64,000 nucleotides of DNA, from contig VCCI02000001.1 of the NCBI GenBank assembly GCA_005938025.2, positions 372,001 through 436,000 of the forward strand, in the 5' to 3' direction. The stretch comes from Inquilinus sp. KBS0705 (GTDB taxonomy: Bacteria; Bacteroidota; Bacteroidia; Sphingobacteriales; Sphingobacteriaceae). The position numbers and the translations under genes were made by a program. Shown here piece after piece: positions 62,713 to 64,000 of the stretch (within the stretch, counting starts at the first letter, position 1; each line of letters opens with the position of its first letter). A model generated the notes under the pieces. That model was not told the origin of the DNA. It saw nothing but the letters and a program-made list of their open reading frames with translations, and made no database searches.

Positions 62713-62808
62713 GTCATTGCGAGCGTCAGCGTGGCAATCTCCTCGCCTGCAATTAGCGTTCATGCATCAGCGACGAGTTTGCCGCGTCGCTACACTCCTC
62801 GCAATGAC
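62713..62808. repeat. GTCATTGCGAG palindrome between hisD and hisC
   Basis: GTCATTGCGAGCGTCAGCG, then GTGGCAATCTCCTCG, mirrored by CGACGAGTTTGCCGC and CTCCTCGCAATGAC. Another member of the family at 57795 and 1119. Confidence 0.85.
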
Positions 62809-62814
62809 ACAGGG

Positions 62815-64000
62815 TTAATTTTGTCTGTTCATCCTCACACTCACTGCATTCCTGTGCGCGTGCAAGCCTTCCATTTCGGCCAGTATCTCTACCGATGGGC
62901 CTATGTTTTGTATGCCCTCTTCAGTTAAGTACTGAAACGTGATCTTTTTCACAAAAGAATCTACTGATACGCCCGAATATGCTTTTGCATAACTGCTGGT
63001 TGGCAGTGTATGGTTAGTGCCTGACGCATAATCGCCGGCACTTTCGGGTGTTAAATTACCCAGGAATACCGAACCGGCGTTGATAATCTTTGGCGTAAGC
63101 TGTTGCCAGCTTTCTGTAGCAAGTATCAGGTGCTCGGGTGCATACTGGTTACTAAACTCCATAGCTTCATCCAAATTTTTGGTGATGATGATGTACGAAT
63201 TATCGATAGCCTGTTTGGCAATTTCGGCACGTGGTAAAACGGATAGTTGTTTCTCTACCTCGGCTATCGCGGCGTCGGCAATACTTTGCGATGTACACAC
63301 CAGTATCGACTGGCTATCTATACCATGTTCGGCTTGTGCCAGTAAGTCTGCTGCGACGTAGGTAGGTTTGGCCGTTTTATCGGCAATTACCAATACTTCA
63401 GATGGGCCGGCTGGCATATCAATAGCGGTGGTAGTAGTACTTTGTATAATGGTTTTAGCCTTGGTAACAAACTGGTTGCCCGGGCCAAATATCTTATCAA
63501 CTTTGGTGATGGTTTCGGTACCGTAGGCCATTGCGGCAACCGCTTGCGAGCCACCTGCCAAATAAACTTTATCAATACCCAGCATTAAAGCTACATAAGC
63601 AATAAAGGCATTTACCTTTCCATTTTTTTGCGGTGGAGAGCATACTACAATTTCGCCGCAACCAGCAATACGCGCGGGTATGCCCAGCATTAAAAATGTT
63701 GATGGTAAAACCGCCGTTCCGCCGGGAATATAGAGGCCAACCCTTTCTATCGCCCTTAATTCGCGCCAGCAAGTTACGCCGGGCATGGTTTCTACCTTAT
63801 CCTCGGGCCTTATTTGCGCTTTATGAAACTTATAAATATTGGCATAAGCGGTTTGCAAAGCTTCCTGCTGGTCTTCGGTAACAGCTTGTGCAATTTCCTG
63901 CAGTTCGGTACGGTCAAGGTAAAGTTTGGTTAATTCTACCTTATCAAACTTATGGGCGTAATCAATCAAAGCCCTATCGCCATGTTGCCTTACGTTTTCT
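62815..64000 (-). CDS. hisD: Histidinol dehydrogenase, C-terminal part (cut by window end)
   Basis: About 394 residues are visible, ENVRQHGDRALIDYAHKFDK onward, in frame up to the window end; the first 35-40 residues lie outside. Motifs: VGLYIPGGTAVLPSTFLMLG near 100, IDMPAGPSEVLVIADKT near 216, ANQYAPEHLIL-like text near 315 (here SNQYAPEHLILATE) and SGTNHTLPTS near 352. It does the last two oxidations to histidine. First visible gene of the his operon; hisG is presumably further upstream. Confidence 0.96.
   Translation of the reverse strand, partial: ENVRQHGDRALIDYAHKFDKVELTKLYLDRTELQEIAQAVTEDQQEALQTAYANIYKFHKAQIRPEDKVETMPGVTCWRELRAIERVGLYIPGGTAVLPSTFLMLGIPARIAGCGEIVVCSPPQKNGKVNAFIAYVALMLGIDKVYLAGGSQAVAAMAYGTETITKVDKIFGPGNQFVTKAKTIIQSTTTTAIDMPAGPSEVLVIADKTAKPTYVAADLLAQAEHGIDSQSILVCTSQSIADAAIAEVEKQLSVLPRAEIAKQAIDNSYIIITKNLDEAMEFSNQYAPEHLILATESWQQLTPKIINAGSVFLGNLTPESAGDYASGTNHTLPTSSYAKAYSGVSVDSFVKKITFQYLTEEGIQNIGPSVEILAEMEGLHAHRNAVSVRMNRQN

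Overview
The window is a continuous chromosomal segment of a Bacteroidota bacterium, most likely a Sphingobacteriaceae member close to Mucilaginibacter or Pedobacter. The genus is inferred from gene content, not from an rRNA or marker search. Support comes from TAnnTTTG promoter boxes, the near absence of Shine-Dalgarno sequences, Bacteroidota-only families (DUF4290, GIN/DUF2807, short AMP nucleosidase, LuxC-type reductase), a bifunctional HisB, and intergenic DNA full of dispersed palindromes. I saw no rRNA, tRNA, CRISPR array, prophage or classical insertion sequence.

Layout. 1-6250: end of an S9 peptidase, a flavin split-barrel protein, a DnaQ/GIY-YIG nuclease fusion, then pyrG-yidC. 6251-9430: accessory DNA with a repeat island, two 136-140 bp nested-palindrome repeats flanking two small genes, an AT-rich barstar-like gene and a small zinc-ribbon protein. 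9428-18627: DUF2264 protein, membrane protein, deoxynucleoside kinase, trpS, plsC-gatC, an ABC ATPase, unknowns, GH19 chitinase and a PduO-type adenosyltransferase. 18711-29680: small acidic protein, a tandem duplication of 48-residue membrane peptides, ispD, queA, an ABC permease, a large hybrid histidine kinase, gltA and recQ. 29681-36020: three GIN-domain envelope proteins, then tig-clpP-clpX. 36121-47385: AMP nucleosidase, cystathionine beta-synthase, glycosyltransferase 39, murA, DUF4290 protein, dipeptide epimerase, M1 peptidase. 47382-57109: Ppx/GppA phosphatase, an ABC-2 exporter pair, dnaJ-grpE, FtsE-like ATPase, LuxC-like reductase, ferredoxin, NlpC/P60 peptidase, WD40 protein. 57187-64000: his operon on the minus strand, in transcription order hisD (cut by the window end), hisC, hisB, hisH, hisA, hisF, hisIE.

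Most notable observations: (a) a DUF559 nuclease gene bracketed by inverted repeats sits between hisA and hisF and appears to have replaced the hisF start codon; (b) two GIN paralogues share the same upstream architecture, a 21-bp-periodic direct repeat 37 bp before a TGTAAC-N16-CGTC promoter, and related promoter-like sequences precede four other genes, suggesting an envelope-stress regulon; (c) two tandem small membrane peptides each carry the same sigma-54-like element at the same distance from the start; (d) nearly every gap in the his operon carries a different palindromic repeat.
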